A stretch of DNA of 35,267 nt from an uncultured Geobacteraceae bacterium (lineage in GTDB: Bacteria; Desulfobacterota; Desulfuromonadia; Geobacterales; Pseudopelobacteraceae). Location: NCBI GenBank assembly GCA_903958085.1, contig CAJBRY010000545.1, positions 1-35,267 on the forward strand, read 5' to 3'. Numbering within the stretch: position 1 is the first letter of the stretch; every line of letters starts with the position of its first letter. Shown piece by piece: positions 18,139 to 25,717 of the stretch. Below the pieces are notes generated by a model that saw nothing but the letters and a program-made list of their open reading frames with translations, had not been told where the DNA came from and made no database searches. The position numbers and the translations under genes are program-made.

Positions 18139-19179
18139 CTAAGCCCGCTTGCATTTTCTGTTTTCCTTAACACTCTCTTTTTCCTTAGTTCTATATAGTT
18201 CACGCATTTCTTTGACCTGTCGTTTTATCTCTTTACGCAGCTCTGGAGGCTCAAGCGCCTCTGCATGCTTTCCATATGATATTACCCATGAAACCAGTTC
18301 CATAAGTCCGGCAGCCTCAAATTTCAGGATAACCCCGCCTGCCGGAAGTATGGTGACCTTCTGATCAGACATCCAGATCCGTTCCCTTATCGAATGAGAT
18401 ATTTCTGCAGAAAAACGAATCACTACCTTCATGGGGATGTCTTTTACCAAACCAAAAGCGTTGTTAAAATGAGCTTCAGGCAGGTAATTGTCCGGTATAT
18501 CGAATCTTTGACGCGTTAGCTCAATTCCACGGATACGCTCCAGTGCAAAAAGGCGCATGTCTGAACGATTGTGAGCATTCCCCAAAACATATATCCCCCC
18601 TTTGTGGAAAATCAGCGTATATGGATCAACTTCATACTCATCAACGTCACCTTTGCTCTTTTTTGCATATTTAAGGCGAACTCGATACTGCTGTAGCAGT
18701 GCCTTCTGAAGATCAGCAATGAATGGCGCAGAAACTGAGTAATCACGTGCTCCGTGAAGCAGAGGCAGAGAAACCCGCGCTATTCTCTCCAGATGTGCAG
18801 CATGACGTTCAGGGAGCACCGAATGTATGTTTCTGAACAGCTCGTCTATCTCCCCCTGAAACGGCGTGCCTGCCAGATGAGCTCCCAGCGAACGGAGCAT
18901 ATAGAGAGACATGAGCTGCGGAAGGGTAAATGTGATCGGCGGAATGTTGCGGGACTTGCTCAAAAAGCTGTACTGTTTTTTTCCTTCAAACCATTCAGTT
19001 GTAAGAGTGTAACCCGCTTGTTCAATTGCATTCAGATCGCGGTGAACAGTACGCCGATCAACATTGCACTCCTCCGCAAGCTCATCAAGCGTAAGCCCAC
19101 GCCTGGTTTCCAGTAACCGGATTATTGAATGCAGTCGTCCCGCCTGCGAATATTTTTTTGCCGGTTTACCCTTCAACAT
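18139..19179 (-). CDS. WYL-domain transcriptional regulator (HTH_11-WYL-WCX)
   Basis: The 346-residue protein has an N-terminal winged helix (about 15-70) with LTLDELAEECNVDRRTVHRDL as helix-turn-helix. A WYL domain follows (about 145-225), with the segment YEVDPYTLIFHKGGIYVLG and the RLFALERIRGIEL stretch. A C-terminal WCX-like extension ends in a Lys/Glu-rich tail. WYL regulators sense small ligands or nucleic acids and often repress stress or defence genes. The ATG has an AGGGGGAAC ribosome binding site. It is divergent from the YqaA-type gene at 19262, 82 bases away, which is one possible target. Confidence 0.9.
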   Translation of the reverse strand: MLKGKPAKKYSQAGRLHSIIRLLETRRGLTLDELAEECNVDRRTVHRDLNAIEQAGYTLTTEWFEGKKQYSFLSKSRNIPPITFTLPQLMSLYMLRSLGAHLAGTPFQGEIDELFRNIHSVLPERHAAHLERIARVSLPLLHGARDYSVSAPFIADLQKALLQQYRVRLKYAKKSKGDVDEYEVDPYTLIFHKGGIYVLGNAHNRSDMRLFALERIRGIELTRQRFDIPDNYLPEAHFNNAFGLVKDIPMKVVIRFSAEISHSIRERIWMSDQKVTILPAGGVILKFEAAGLMELVSWVISYGKHAEALEPPELRKEIKRQVKEMRELYRTKEKESVKENRKCKRA

Positions 19180-19188
19180 GGTTCCCCC

Positions 19189-19216
19189 TTGCCGAAACTG
19201 AAATTATCGTTACAAT
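19189..19216 (+). promoter_or_regulatory. Candidate promoter for the YqaA-GGDEF gene pair
   Basis: TTGCCG at 19189-19194 and TACAAT at 19211-19216 are 16 bases apart, with the first gene starting at 19262. The -35 element overlaps the ribosome binding site of the divergent WYL regulator gene. The match is moderate. Confidence 0.4.
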
Positions 19217-19261
19217 GTCAGCACGGCATCAAAGATTATTCAACGGGGATATTGTAGACGC

Positions 19262-19750
19262 TTGAGCCATTTTGACAACCAATTTCTGGCAAATATTGCC
19301 ATGCTGCACGACTGGCTTAATCAGCCCGGGTATGTATCTCTCTTTTTCGTGAGTTTTCTTGCTTCAACACTGCTGCCTCTAGGCTCAGAATGGTTGCTTG
19401 TTATGATGCTGACTGGAGGTTATGATCCGATCTATTCCGTTGTTACCGCTACCATTGGAAATTATATGGGAGCTGTTGCAACGTATATTATCGGAATAAG
19501 CGGAGGGAGCTGGCTTATTGAGAAGGTCATGCGAGTGACTGTTCAACAGCAGGAGAACGCCAGAAAGTATTACCGACGTTTCGGAGTATACTCTCTGCTT
19601 TTTTCGTGGGTACCGCTAGTAGGAGATCCTCTATGTCTCGTAGCTGGAATACTGAAAATTAATTTCGGACTGTTTTCATTGCTGGTAGCATTCGGCAAAC
19701 TTTCCCGCTACATAGTTACAACTCTTATTACTTTGACTGCCGTTGGTTGA
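19262..19750 (+). CDS. YqaA-like DedA-type (VTT domain) membrane protein
   Basis: This is a small polytopic membrane protein of up to 162 residues, comparable to Escherichia coli YqaA (about 142). Family features are visible: SFLASTLLPLGSEWLL (the acidic residue after the LLP motif), TIGNYMGAVATYIIG, a YYRRFGVYSLLFSWVP segment and GDPLCLVAGILKINFG. VTT/DedA proteins are linked to lipid scrambling and membrane homeostasis; the role of YqaA itself is unknown. The start is uncertain: TTG at 19262 has only a distant GGGG, while the ATG at 19301 has no purine-rich site. It is nine bases upstream of the GGDEF gene, so the two are probably co-transcribed. Confidence 0.85.
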   Translation: MSHFDNQFLANIAMLHDWLNQPGYVSLFFVSFLASTLLPLGSEWLLVMMLTGGYDPIYSVVTATIGNYMGAVATYIIGISGGSWLIEKVMRVTVQQQENARKYYRRFGVYSLLFSWVPLVGDPLCLVAGILKINFGLFSLLVAFGKLSRYIVTTLITLTAVG

Positions 19751-19759
19751 GGAGGGTTT

Positions 19760-20815
19760 ATGGATGACAATTATCTGGATTCAGGGCAAAAAAACGTTTT
19801 CCAGCGTTACAAGGGTTACGACCGCATTATGGGGAATATTTCCTGGCTGCTGATAGCCCTGGTTGCTCTCGATGTGAAGCTTGCCCCGACTGATAACGTC
19901 AGCATGGCTTTTGTTGCAGGTTTTTCTCTTATTCTTTTTTTCTATAATCTGAATGCCCGTTACGGTGTGCTTTCACATAAATTCAGTGCGATAAAAATTT
20001 TTGCCGATCTTATGGTTTTTCTTGCTTTTATTGTCGCTGTCTGCTGGTACACCGGCAGAATAACAAGTCCTTTCATTTCGTTGATTTATCTTATTCTTAT
20101 GGCAACGGCCCTAACGCAGGGACGGCGGGTTACCTACTTCATGGCTGCCCTCGCGATAATGTCATATATCCTGCTTGCTGCCGCTGACTTCCGCGAAAAT
20201 AATTTTTATGTAACTCACCTTATTGAACTGTTTCCCTTCATGCTGATTGCTCATCTTGGCGCAATGCTGGCAGGAGAAAGTGAGACTGCACGCAGTGAAG
20301 TAGAACGTCTGTCGCTGACTGACGATGTAACCGGCATCAATAATATGCGCAACTTTTTTCTGTTGGCTGATATTCAGGAAAAACTTGCCAAACGGTATAT
20401 CCGACGCTTCACAATATGCATGATTGACGCTGATAACCTGAAAAAAATCAACGACCAGTACGGTCACTTCGCAGGGACAAAACTGATTCAGCAAGTTGCC
20501 TTGATGATCACGGCAAATATTCGCAGCTCGGATATTTGCGCCCGCTACGGCGGCGACGAGTTTGTAATCATGTTCAATGAAGCAGCCAAAGAGGACGTTG
20601 CCGGTGCCGTTGAACGAATCGTCAGCGGCATGGCATCAACGCCATTTGATTTTGAAGGGCATATGATTACGACGACTCTATCGGCAGGAATTGCGGACTA
20701 TCCTGATAATGGTGACAGCGTACGCAAAGTTATGGCGAATGCAGATCAAGCGATGTACGTCAGTAAGCGGACCGGTAAAAATCGCCTGACTGTTTTCAGT
20801 GAAAATATGCAGTGA
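19760..20815 (+). CDS. Membrane-bound diguanylate cyclase (GGDEF domain)
   Basis: The 351-residue protein has about five or six hydrophobic helices in residues 25-175. A GGDEF domain follows (about 185-348) whose active-site signature GGDEF is at 264-268. The inhibitory I-site RSSD lies five residues before it, so product inhibition is likely. The enzyme makes cyclic di-GMP from two GTP. The membrane part is short and may be the sensor. A strong GAGGAGG ribosome binding site precedes the ATG, and the gene follows the YqaA-type gene by nine bases. Confidence 0.94.
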   Translation: MDDNYLDSGQKNVFQRYKGYDRIMGNISWLLIALVALDVKLAPTDNVSMAFVAGFSLILFFYNLNARYGVLSHKFSAIKIFADLMVFLAFIVAVCWYTGRITSPFISLIYLILMATALTQGRRVTYFMAALAIMSYILLAAADFRENNFYVTHLIELFPFMLIAHLGAMLAGESETARSEVERLSLTDDVTGINNMRNFFLLADIQEKLAKRYIRRFTICMIDADNLKKINDQYGHFAGTKLIQQVALMITANIRSSDICARYGGDEFVIMFNEAAKEDVAGAVERIVSGMASTPFDFEGHMITTTLSAGIADYPDNGDSVRKVMANADQAMYVSKRTGKNRLTVFSENMQ

Positions 20816-20956
20816 CCGGCAGGATAGAACCTTCCTTCAAAAGTCTCTCTTTATTTATACGTGATCTATGGCTGGCTTCTAACGCAAGTATCTTTCTATC
20901 AGACTCATCATTTTTTGCAGCGTCCGGAAGGACATATTTCATATAACTCATAAATA

Positions 20957-20970
20957 TTGACTTGCGTCAT
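20957..20970 (+). promoter_or_regulatory. HcpR-like operator upstream of the ygbA-frdX pair
   Basis: The sequence TTGAC-TTGC-GTCAT is a near-perfect dyad (only the last base deviates from TTGAC-N4-GTCAA). This is the recognition pattern known for HcpR, a CRP/FNR-family regulator of nitrosative-stress genes in deltaproteobacteria. A good -10 element, GATAAT, lies at 20991-20996, with its expected transcription start near 21003. That puts the dyad centre about 40 bases upstream, the usual spot for a CRP/FNR-type activator. Binding is inferred; no hcpR gene is in the window. Confidence 0.65.
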
Positions 20971-21005
20971 GTATGAATACGCAAAGTTGAGATAATATCC
21001 AAAAC

Positions 21006-21350
21006 ATGGACACTGCAACCAGAGACAGAAACAAAGACATCAGGCTGCTTGGAAAATTTGTTGAAGTGTATTGTGACGGTAGACATTCTGGAATCGAGCA
21101 CGTGACAGTAACTTTGTCTGACGGACTTGGTAGCCGGATGATTTGTCCAGAGTGTCGAAGTTTCCTGGAGTACGCCATAGTGAAAAGAGTTAACTGCCCC
21201 CTTGTAGATGAAAAACCAAGTTGCAAGCATTGCCGCGTACACTGCTATGACAAGCTACATCGTGAGAAAGTAAAGGAAATAATGGCGTTCGCCGGATTGA
21301 GACTGATGTTGCGTGGAAGACTCGATTATATCTGGCACTATTTCTTTTAA
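21006..21350 (+). CDS. YgbA-like nitrous oxide-stimulated promoter family protein
   Basis: The 114-residue protein matches the YgbA_NO family. It has a cysteine pattern with YC near residue 23, MICPEC in the middle, and the signature EKPSCKHCRVHCYDKLHREKVKEIMAFAGLR near the end (Escherichia coli has EKPACKQCPVHCY and KQIMRWAGPRM). Members are induced by nitric oxide in enterobacteria, and the conserved cysteines suggest a metal or Fe-S site. There is no recognisable ribosome binding site, and the predicted transcription start is only a few bases before the ATG, so the message could be leaderless. The FrdX-like gene starts 40 bases later. Confidence 0.85.
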   Translation: MDTATRDRNKDIRLLGKFVEVYCDGRHSGIEHVTVTLSDGLGSRMICPECRSFLEYAIVKRVNCPLVDEKPSCKHCRVHCYDKLHREKVKEIMAFAGLRLMLRGRLDYIWHYFF

Positions 21351-21390
21351 TCCGCATAACCAAAAATACTGACTAAAAGGGGAAAAGATC

Positions 21391-22137
21391 ATGTTGAGGA
21401 AAATTGTAACTATCGATCCTGAAAAATGCAATGGCTGCGGCCTGTGTGTTCCGTCCTGTGCAGAAGGTGCCATCAAGATGATCAACGGCAAAGCTGTTCT
21501 GTCGGCAGACAACCTCTGTGACGGACTAGGCGCATGCCTTGGAGAATGCCCCCGCAACGCAATCAACATCATAGAGCGTGAAGCAGATGAATTTGATGAA
21601 ACAGCAGTAGCTAAACATTTGGCAGCAATCGGAAAAGCTGCTACGCTTCATCAGCATTCCTCACCCCTTTCTCCAGCAACTCTCCATAATAGTGGCGGAT
21701 GTCCGGGTTCAAGAACCATGAGTTTCACCCCGCCTCAAGCAGCATCTTCTACTCCGACAGGAGGTAGGCAGAGCCAGCTCGCTCAGTGGCCGGTGCAACT
21801 GCATCTGGTTTCAACCACAGCCACCTATTTTCAGGGTGCAGATCTGTTGATAACCGCAGATTGCGTACCAGTGTCCTACGCCGGTTACCACGAGGACTTT
21901 CTCAAAGGAAAAGCGGTAGTCATGGGCTGCCCTAAGCTTGACGACAACAACTTTTACACTCAAAAGCTGACTGAACTGTTCAGTGAATCGGATATAAAAA
22001 GCATTACGGTATTGAAGATGGAGGTTCCGTGCTGCGGTGGTATTGCCGTAGCTGCACGTCAAGCGCTTGCAGCTTCTGGCAAGCAGATTGATTACAAGGA
22101 GATTACCATAGGAATTCAGGGGCAGATTAAGGGCTAG
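21391..22137 (+). CDS. FrdX-like 4Fe-4S ferredoxin-type protein
   Basis: The 248-residue protein starts with a two-cluster ferredoxin region. The first motif is [11 protein letters not shown] (C-x2-C-x2-C-x3-C). The second is an atypical [12 protein letters not shown], in which the spacing of the first cysteine differs. A low-complexity linker rich in Ser, Pro and Thr follows. The conserved C-terminal domain has [28 protein letters not shown] and [15 protein letters not shown]. This arrangement is known from ferredoxins often encoded beside the hybrid cluster protein Hcp, sometimes called FrdX. It is probably an electron carrier in nitrosative-stress defence. An AAGGGGAAA ribosome binding site is present. 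No hcp gene is in the window. Confidence 0.85.
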   Translation: MLRKIVTIDPEKCNGCGLCVPSCAEGAIKMINGKAVLSADNLCDGLGACLGECPRNAINIIEREADEFDETAVAKHLAAIGKAATLHQHSSPLSPATLHNSGGCPGSRTMSFTPPQAASSTPTGGRQSQLAQWPVQLHLVSTTATYFQGADLLITADCVPVSYAGYHEDFLKGKAVVMGCPKLDDNNFYTQKLTELFSESDIKSITVLKMEVPCCGGIAVAARQALAASGKQIDYKEITIGIQGQIKG

Positions 22138-22228
22138 AAAATCTTGCCAAACAGATGCGCAGTATGACAGCTGCCCCCTTGTATATTATGCAACGGCGCA
22201 ACAACTCATTGTTCAAACGGAGAGAACT

Positions 22229-22756
22229 ATGCCTGCATCGATTGAAATTGTCCTGACTGATATAACCACCTTGGCCGTGGATGCTATTGTTAACGCTGCT
22301 AACAACACTCTTTTGGGTGGTGGAGGTGTTGACGGTGCCATTCATCGCGCTGCCGGACCTCTACTGTTGCAAGAGTGCACCACTCTGCATGGGTGCGAAA
22401 CAGGAGATGCCAAAATAACTCAGGGATACAAGCTACCAGCCAGACACGTTATACACACTGTAGGACCTGTTTGGCATGGCGGGGGCAAAGGTGAAGCGGA
22501 GTTATTGAAATCATCGTATCATCGCTGTTTCGAAGTTGCACAGCAGCATGGGATTAAAAGCATCGCATTTCCGGCCATAAGTGCGGGAGTTTACGGCTAC
22601 CCTATGCATGAGGCGGCTGCTATCGCTCTTTCGTCTGTTAATCCAGCCGTAGAAATGAACCCGCAATTGGAAAGGATTATTTTTGCTCTGTTCAGCATGG
22701 AGGCTCGGCAAATTTATCTTGAAACGGCAAAACGGGCAGGAATTACCTGTAAATAA
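22229..22756 (+). CDS. Macro domain protein, O-acetyl-ADP-ribose deacetylase (YmdB/MacroD-type)
   Basis: The 175-residue protein is a single macro domain. It has the ligand-binding segment [27 protein letters not shown] in its first third, and [16 protein letters not shown] for the phosphate loop. Family members bind ADP-ribose and remove acetyl groups from O-acetyl-ADP-ribose or ADP-ribose from protein side chains. The asparagines and the Gly-rich loop expected for activity are all present. The start has a GGAGAG ribosome binding site. It is convergent with the response regulator at 22769, 12 bases away. Its substrate here is unknown. Confidence 0.93.
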   Translation: MPASIEIVLTDITTLAVDAIVNAANNTLLGGGGVDGAIHRAAGPLLLQECTTLHGCETGDAKITQGYKLPARHVIHTVGPVWHGGGKGEAELLKSSYHRCFEVAQQHGIKSIAFPAISAGVYGYPMHEAAAIALSSVNPAVEMNPQLERIIFALFSMEARQIYLETAKRAGITCK

Positions 22757-22768
22757 TTACTTGCAGCA

Positions 22769-23167
22769 TTATATTGAAGATACTTTACCAGGAAAATGTT
22801 TCATGCAGATTTCGTTCAAGAGCTGCCTGGATGCCGGCTTTCTCAAAAGACCCTCCGGCAGTCCTTCAACGCCATCCAGCATTTCACTTGCTGAGACCAT
22901 ATAAATAGGAGTTCTTGGCAGACCATTAAGCTCTTCGTATTCCCTGATTTTCTGCAGCGCTGCCTTTCCATCCATTTCGGGCATGATAATATCCATGAAA
23001 ACTATGTCGTACGGTACTCCGTTTTTTACTGCATCCTGATATTTCTGTACCGCCAACAGTCCGTTTTCAGCCTCTTCATACGAGAAAACACCATTAAGAC
23101 TGTTTGCAAGCATGATCCGACTAAGTTCTGCATCGTCCACAACTAATGCTTTTAACTGTGACGTCAT
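22769..23167 (-). CDS. Single-domain response regulator (receiver only)
   Basis: The 132-residue protein is one receiver domain. It has the acidic pair D11/D12, phosphoacceptor D59 in MDIIMPEMDG, a VSAS segment where the switch Thr/Ser lies, and the conserved lysine in LLRKPAS. It lacks any output domain. It could relay phosphate between a hybrid kinase (for example the one at 239) and a partner, or act by protein binding. A GGGAGC ribosome binding site is present. The C-terminus has a short extra helix ending in MKHFPGKVSSI. Confidence 0.93.
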   Translation of the reverse strand: MTSQLKALVVDDAELSRIMLANSLNGVFSYEEAENGLLAVQKYQDAVKNGVPYDIVFMDIIMPEMDGKAALQKIREYEELNGLPRTPIYMVSASEMLDGVEGLPEGLLRKPASRQLLNEICMKHFPGKVSSI

Positions 23168-23462
23168 ATCCGTTATTGCTCCCTTGTTTCTGATTCTATC
23201 TGAAATAGCACATCTTCAGCTGAAATCACAAGATCATGTTTCCGCTTTCAGTATAAAATCTGTTCGGGCAGGTTCTCAAAGTTCCGGGCGGTGAGGAATA
23301 GCCACTGTCTAGTGTTGCAGCGCAATCAGTCGTAAAACTGTATGGCACATTGAAACACGCAAAGATAATTATGTCAAAAGCTTCTTCATTTAGTCTGGGA
23401 TAGGTTTGTTGCGTTTTTAAGAATATCCATTGATGCTATTCAAATAAATAAAAATTTGCTGC
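23168..23462. other. Intergenic stretch without a recognisable gene
   Basis: No frame encodes a protein with a credible start, and no repeat, tRNA or riboswitch was recognised. The sequence becomes AT-rich near the end, leading into the promoter at 23463. It should contain the promoter of the response regulator on the minus strand, but I see no clear match. Confidence 0.5.
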
Positions 23463-23490
23463 TTGACAAGTTTAATAATTGTATTAAGAT
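23463..23490 (+). promoter_or_regulatory. Promoter of the short-gene unit
   Basis: TTGACA at 23463-23468 and TAAGAT at 23485-23490 are 16 bases apart in very AT-rich sequence. The expected transcription start is near 23497, about 46 bases before the short ORF. Confidence 0.6.
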
Positions 23491-23542
23491 AAAAAGTATC
23501 CTGTTAGGAATTAAATAATAAACACGAAAGGAGACCCTGCCA

Positions 23543-23605
23543 ATGTGGACTGCAAGATTTAGAATTCGTCCGGTTTCCCACTGCAAAGAGGGTTGCCATA
23601 GTTAG
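23543..23605 (+). CDS. Candidate 20-residue peptide gene (or coding leader/small RNA)
   Basis: The ORF encodes MWTARFRIRPVSHCKEGCHS. It is preceded by AAAGGAGA nine to ten bases before the ATG, a good ribosome binding site. It has its own promoter at 23463 and its own strong terminator at 23635, so the transcript would be about 180 bases. The peptide is basic (three Arg in alternation at 5, 7 and 9) and ends with two Cys and two His. A GCCCGC/GCGGGC hairpin (23605-23628) overlaps the stop codon. I do not recognise the peptide. Options are a secreted or modified peptide, a regulatory leader, or a small RNA in which the ORF is accidental. It precedes a macAB-like exporter and an M16 peptidase. 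Confidence 0.45.
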   Translation: MWTARFRIRPVSHCKEGCHS

Positions 23606-23634
23606 CCCGCTGCTGGAAAGTTGCGGGCGACCAG

Positions 23635-23674
23635 AAAAAAGGCCCCCCTGTCTATGGATAGGGGGGCCTTTTTT
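23635..23674 (+). terminator. Strong rho-independent terminator of the short-gene unit
   Basis: A perfect 14-bp stem (six A then GGCCCCCC, paired with GGGGGGCC then six T) has a 12-base loop and is followed by CTTTTATTTT. It is the strongest terminator in the window. The loop contains CTATGG, complementary to CCATAG at 23596-23601 in the short ORF, which might be chance. Confidence 0.9.
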
Positions 23675-23682
23675 CTTTTATT

Positions 23683-23712
23683 TTGTCGTGACCGCACTAA
23701 TCATGTTATAAT
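23683..23712 (+). promoter_or_regulatory. Candidate promoter of the macAB-like operon
   Basis: TTGTCG at 23683-23688 and a perfect TATAAT at 23707-23712 are 18 bases apart, 48 bases before the adaptor start codon. It follows the terminator directly, so the exporter operon can be read independently of the short gene. Confidence 0.6.
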
Positions 23713-23759
23713 CCCACTCAAATTTAATCTAGCAAATATCAGTTATTGAGAGTTCCCGC

Positions 23760-25010
23760 ATGAAAAAATACGTTGTCATAATGTCAGTAATAATTTTAAT
23801 CGCTGGCATTGCCGGATATTTTTACTACAAACGAACTCCGGAAATTAAGTACAAAACTGCTCCAATTGAACGGGGCTCGATAGTCTCATCAGTTGCCGCG
23901 ACCGGCAATCTTTCTGCTGTTACAACTGTTCAGGTAGGCACTCAAGTTTCAGGAACAATCCAGAAAATTTACGTTGACTTTAATTCACGAGTAAATAAAG
24001 GGCAGGCAATCGCTGAAATAGATCCGTCTTTGTTCAATGCTTCGGTCGAGCAATCTCAGGGAAACTATTTAAGTGCCGAGGCCAATTTGCAAAAGGCTAA
24101 AGTTGCACTTGCTGATGCTGAACGTACCTTGAAACGTAACAAAAAAATGCTGGCAGATGGTATTATTTCTCAGGGAGATTTTGACGTAACCGAGACAACG
24201 GTACAATCCTTAAAGGCCGCAGTTAAAGCTGCTGAAGGGGTGCTTGGACAGACTCGCGGCTCCCTGATGCAGTCAAGAACCAATCTGCGTTACTCAGTTA
24301 TTCGTTCACCGGTAGATGGTGTGGTTATATCCCGTGCAGTGGATGTGGGCCAGACTGTAGCGGCATCATTCTCAACGCCGACACTGTTCACTATTGCCCA
24401 GGACCTTACCAAAATGCAGATTGAAGTCAGTGTTGATGAAGCTGACATCAGTCGTATTTTGCTCGAGCAGAAAGCTACCTTCACAGTCGATTCCTACCCT
24501 GAGCAGACCTTTAAGGGAAAAGTGATTCAGATCCGCAGCGCACCGATCATCACACAGAATGTTGTTACATATGTTGTTGTCGTTAATGTTGATAATAGCG
24601 ATATGAAATTGAAGCCTGGTATGACCGCAAACGTATCTATTGAAGTTGCCAAGAAGGATGATGTTCTGAAACTTCCTCCAGCCGCTCTGCGGTTCAAGCC
24701 GAAGACTAATGCTGATGAAGCAAAAGAAAAGGGCAACGGAGCTTCCGGGCAAAAAACGGCAAATACCGTGGCAACAGCTGGCGGGAAAGGTGCTCCGGGA
24801 AAGGGACGTGATAAGAGCCAGAAGGTATATCTGCTGAAAGAGGGAAAGCCGGTGGCTGTTCAGATTAAAAGTGGAATCGCAAACAACAACAGCATTGAAC
24901 TGGTCGAGAGTGAATTAAAGGAGGGCGATGAGGTCATTATTGAACAGATTGGTGCCGATTCAAAGAAAAAGGCAGCAAGCGGCAGTTCACCGATGGGGCC
25001 AAGATTTTAG
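23760..25010 (+). CDS. MacA-like periplasmic adaptor of an ABC export system
   Basis: The 416-residue protein has a single N-terminal membrane anchor (about 4-23). Adaptor modules follow: a first lipoyl half (VQVGTQVSGTIQKIYVDFNSRVNKGQ), a helical hairpin (about 95-170), a second lipoyl half (SVIRSPVDGVVISRAVDVGQTV) and a beta-barrel region (residues 225-300). A Gly/Lys/Ala-rich insert near 320-350 is unusual in length. The C-terminal membrane-proximal part is intact. It should couple an inner membrane MacB-type transporter to a TolC-type channel. The last base of its stop codon is the first base of the next gene's GTG start, implying coupling. Confidence 0.92.
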   Translation: MKKYVVIMSVIILIAGIAGYFYYKRTPEIKYKTAPIERGSIVSSVAATGNLSAVTTVQVGTQVSGTIQKIYVDFNSRVNKGQAIAEIDPSLFNASVEQSQGNYLSAEANLQKAKVALADAERTLKRNKKMLADGIISQGDFDVTETTVQSLKAAVKAAEGVLGQTRGSLMQSRTNLRYSVIRSPVDGVVISRAVDVGQTVAASFSTPTLFTIAQDLTKMQIEVSVDEADISRILLEQKATFTVDSYPEQTFKGKVIQIRSAPIITQNVVTYVVVVNVDNSDMKLKPGMTANVSIEVAKKDDVLKLPPAALRFKPKTNADEAKEKGNGASGQKTANTVATAGGKGAPGKGRDKSQKVYLLKEGKPVAVQIKSGIANNNSIELVESELKEGDEVIIEQIGADSKKKAASGSSPMGPRF

Positions 25011-25714
25011 TGAGTGTCGTTATTTCTCTGACCGATATCCGCCGGGTTTTCACCATGGGGGATCAACAGTTTGAGGCGCTGAAAGGTGTCTCCTTCGATG
25101 TTTCCTCCGGTGAATTTGTTGCCATAATGGGGGCTTCCGGCAGTGGCAAGTCAACGAGCATGAATATCCTCGGCTGTCTGGATCTCCCCACTTCCGGTCG
25201 TTATCTTCTTGACGGAATCGATGTCGGTGGAATGACGACTAACCAGTTGGCCGATATCCGCAATAAAAAGCTTGGCTTCGTGTTTCAGGGTTTTAATCTC
25301 CTGGCTCGCACACCTGCAGTTGAAAATGTTGAACTACCTTTAGTATATGCCGGCCTTGCCTCTAAAGATCGTCGCAAAAAAGCCATGATGGCAATGGAGC
25401 AGGTTGGACTTTCCGGTAAGGAAAATAACCATTCTGGTCAGCTTTCAGGTGGCCAGCAGCAAAGGGTAGCAATTGCTCGCGCGTTGGTTAACGATCCAGC
25501 TGTTATTCTGGCTGACGAACCAACCGGCAACCTTGACAGCACCACTACGGAAGAGATTATGGGACTCTTTACATCGCTTAACAGGCAGGGGATTACGATT
25601 ATCATGGTCACCCATGAGCATGATGTCGCTGCTTATGCCGGGCGGCAGATAACCTTTAAAGACGGCAGAATAATTTCGGACACTCAGACAATCCATACCG
25701 GTAAGACGGCTTAA
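25010..25714 (+). CDS. ABC transporter ATP-binding protein (MacB/LolD-type)
   Basis: The 234-residue ATPase has a Walker A motif (GASGSGKST), a Q-loop ([10 protein letters not shown]), the signature [15 protein letters not shown], Walker B plus catalytic Glu ([12 protein letters not shown]) and the switch His (MVTHEH). The GTG start overlaps the adaptor stop by one base. Escherichia coli MacB has ATPase and permease in one chain; here they are two genes. It powers mechanotransmission-type export through the permease encoded three bases downstream. Confidence 0.95.
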   Translation: MSVVISLTDIRRVFTMGDQQFEALKGVSFDVSSGEFVAIMGASGSGKSTSMNILGCLDLPTSGRYLLDGIDVGGMTTNQLADIRNKKLGFVFQGFNLLARTPAVENVELPLVYAGLASKDRRKKAMMAMEQVGLSGKENNHSGQLSGGQQQRVAIARALVNDPAVILADEPTGNLDSTTTEEIMGLFTSLNRQGITIIMVTHEHDVAAYAGRQITFKDGRIISDTQTIHTGKTA

Positions 25715-25717
25715 TAC

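Noticed and set aside
23582-23599. Heme c binding motif CKEGCH in the short ORF
   Set aside because: The spacing is C-x3-CH rather than C-x2-CH, and the 20-residue peptide has no signal sequence.
23521-23630. Cyclic di-GMP (GEMM) riboswitch, suggested by CACGAAAGG and GGGTTGCC fragments before a transporter gene
   Set aside because: The conserved GGCAAACC block and GGGACGCAAAGCC core are absent, and the order of the fragments does not fit. A clear terminator and a separate promoter also place the exporter outside its control.
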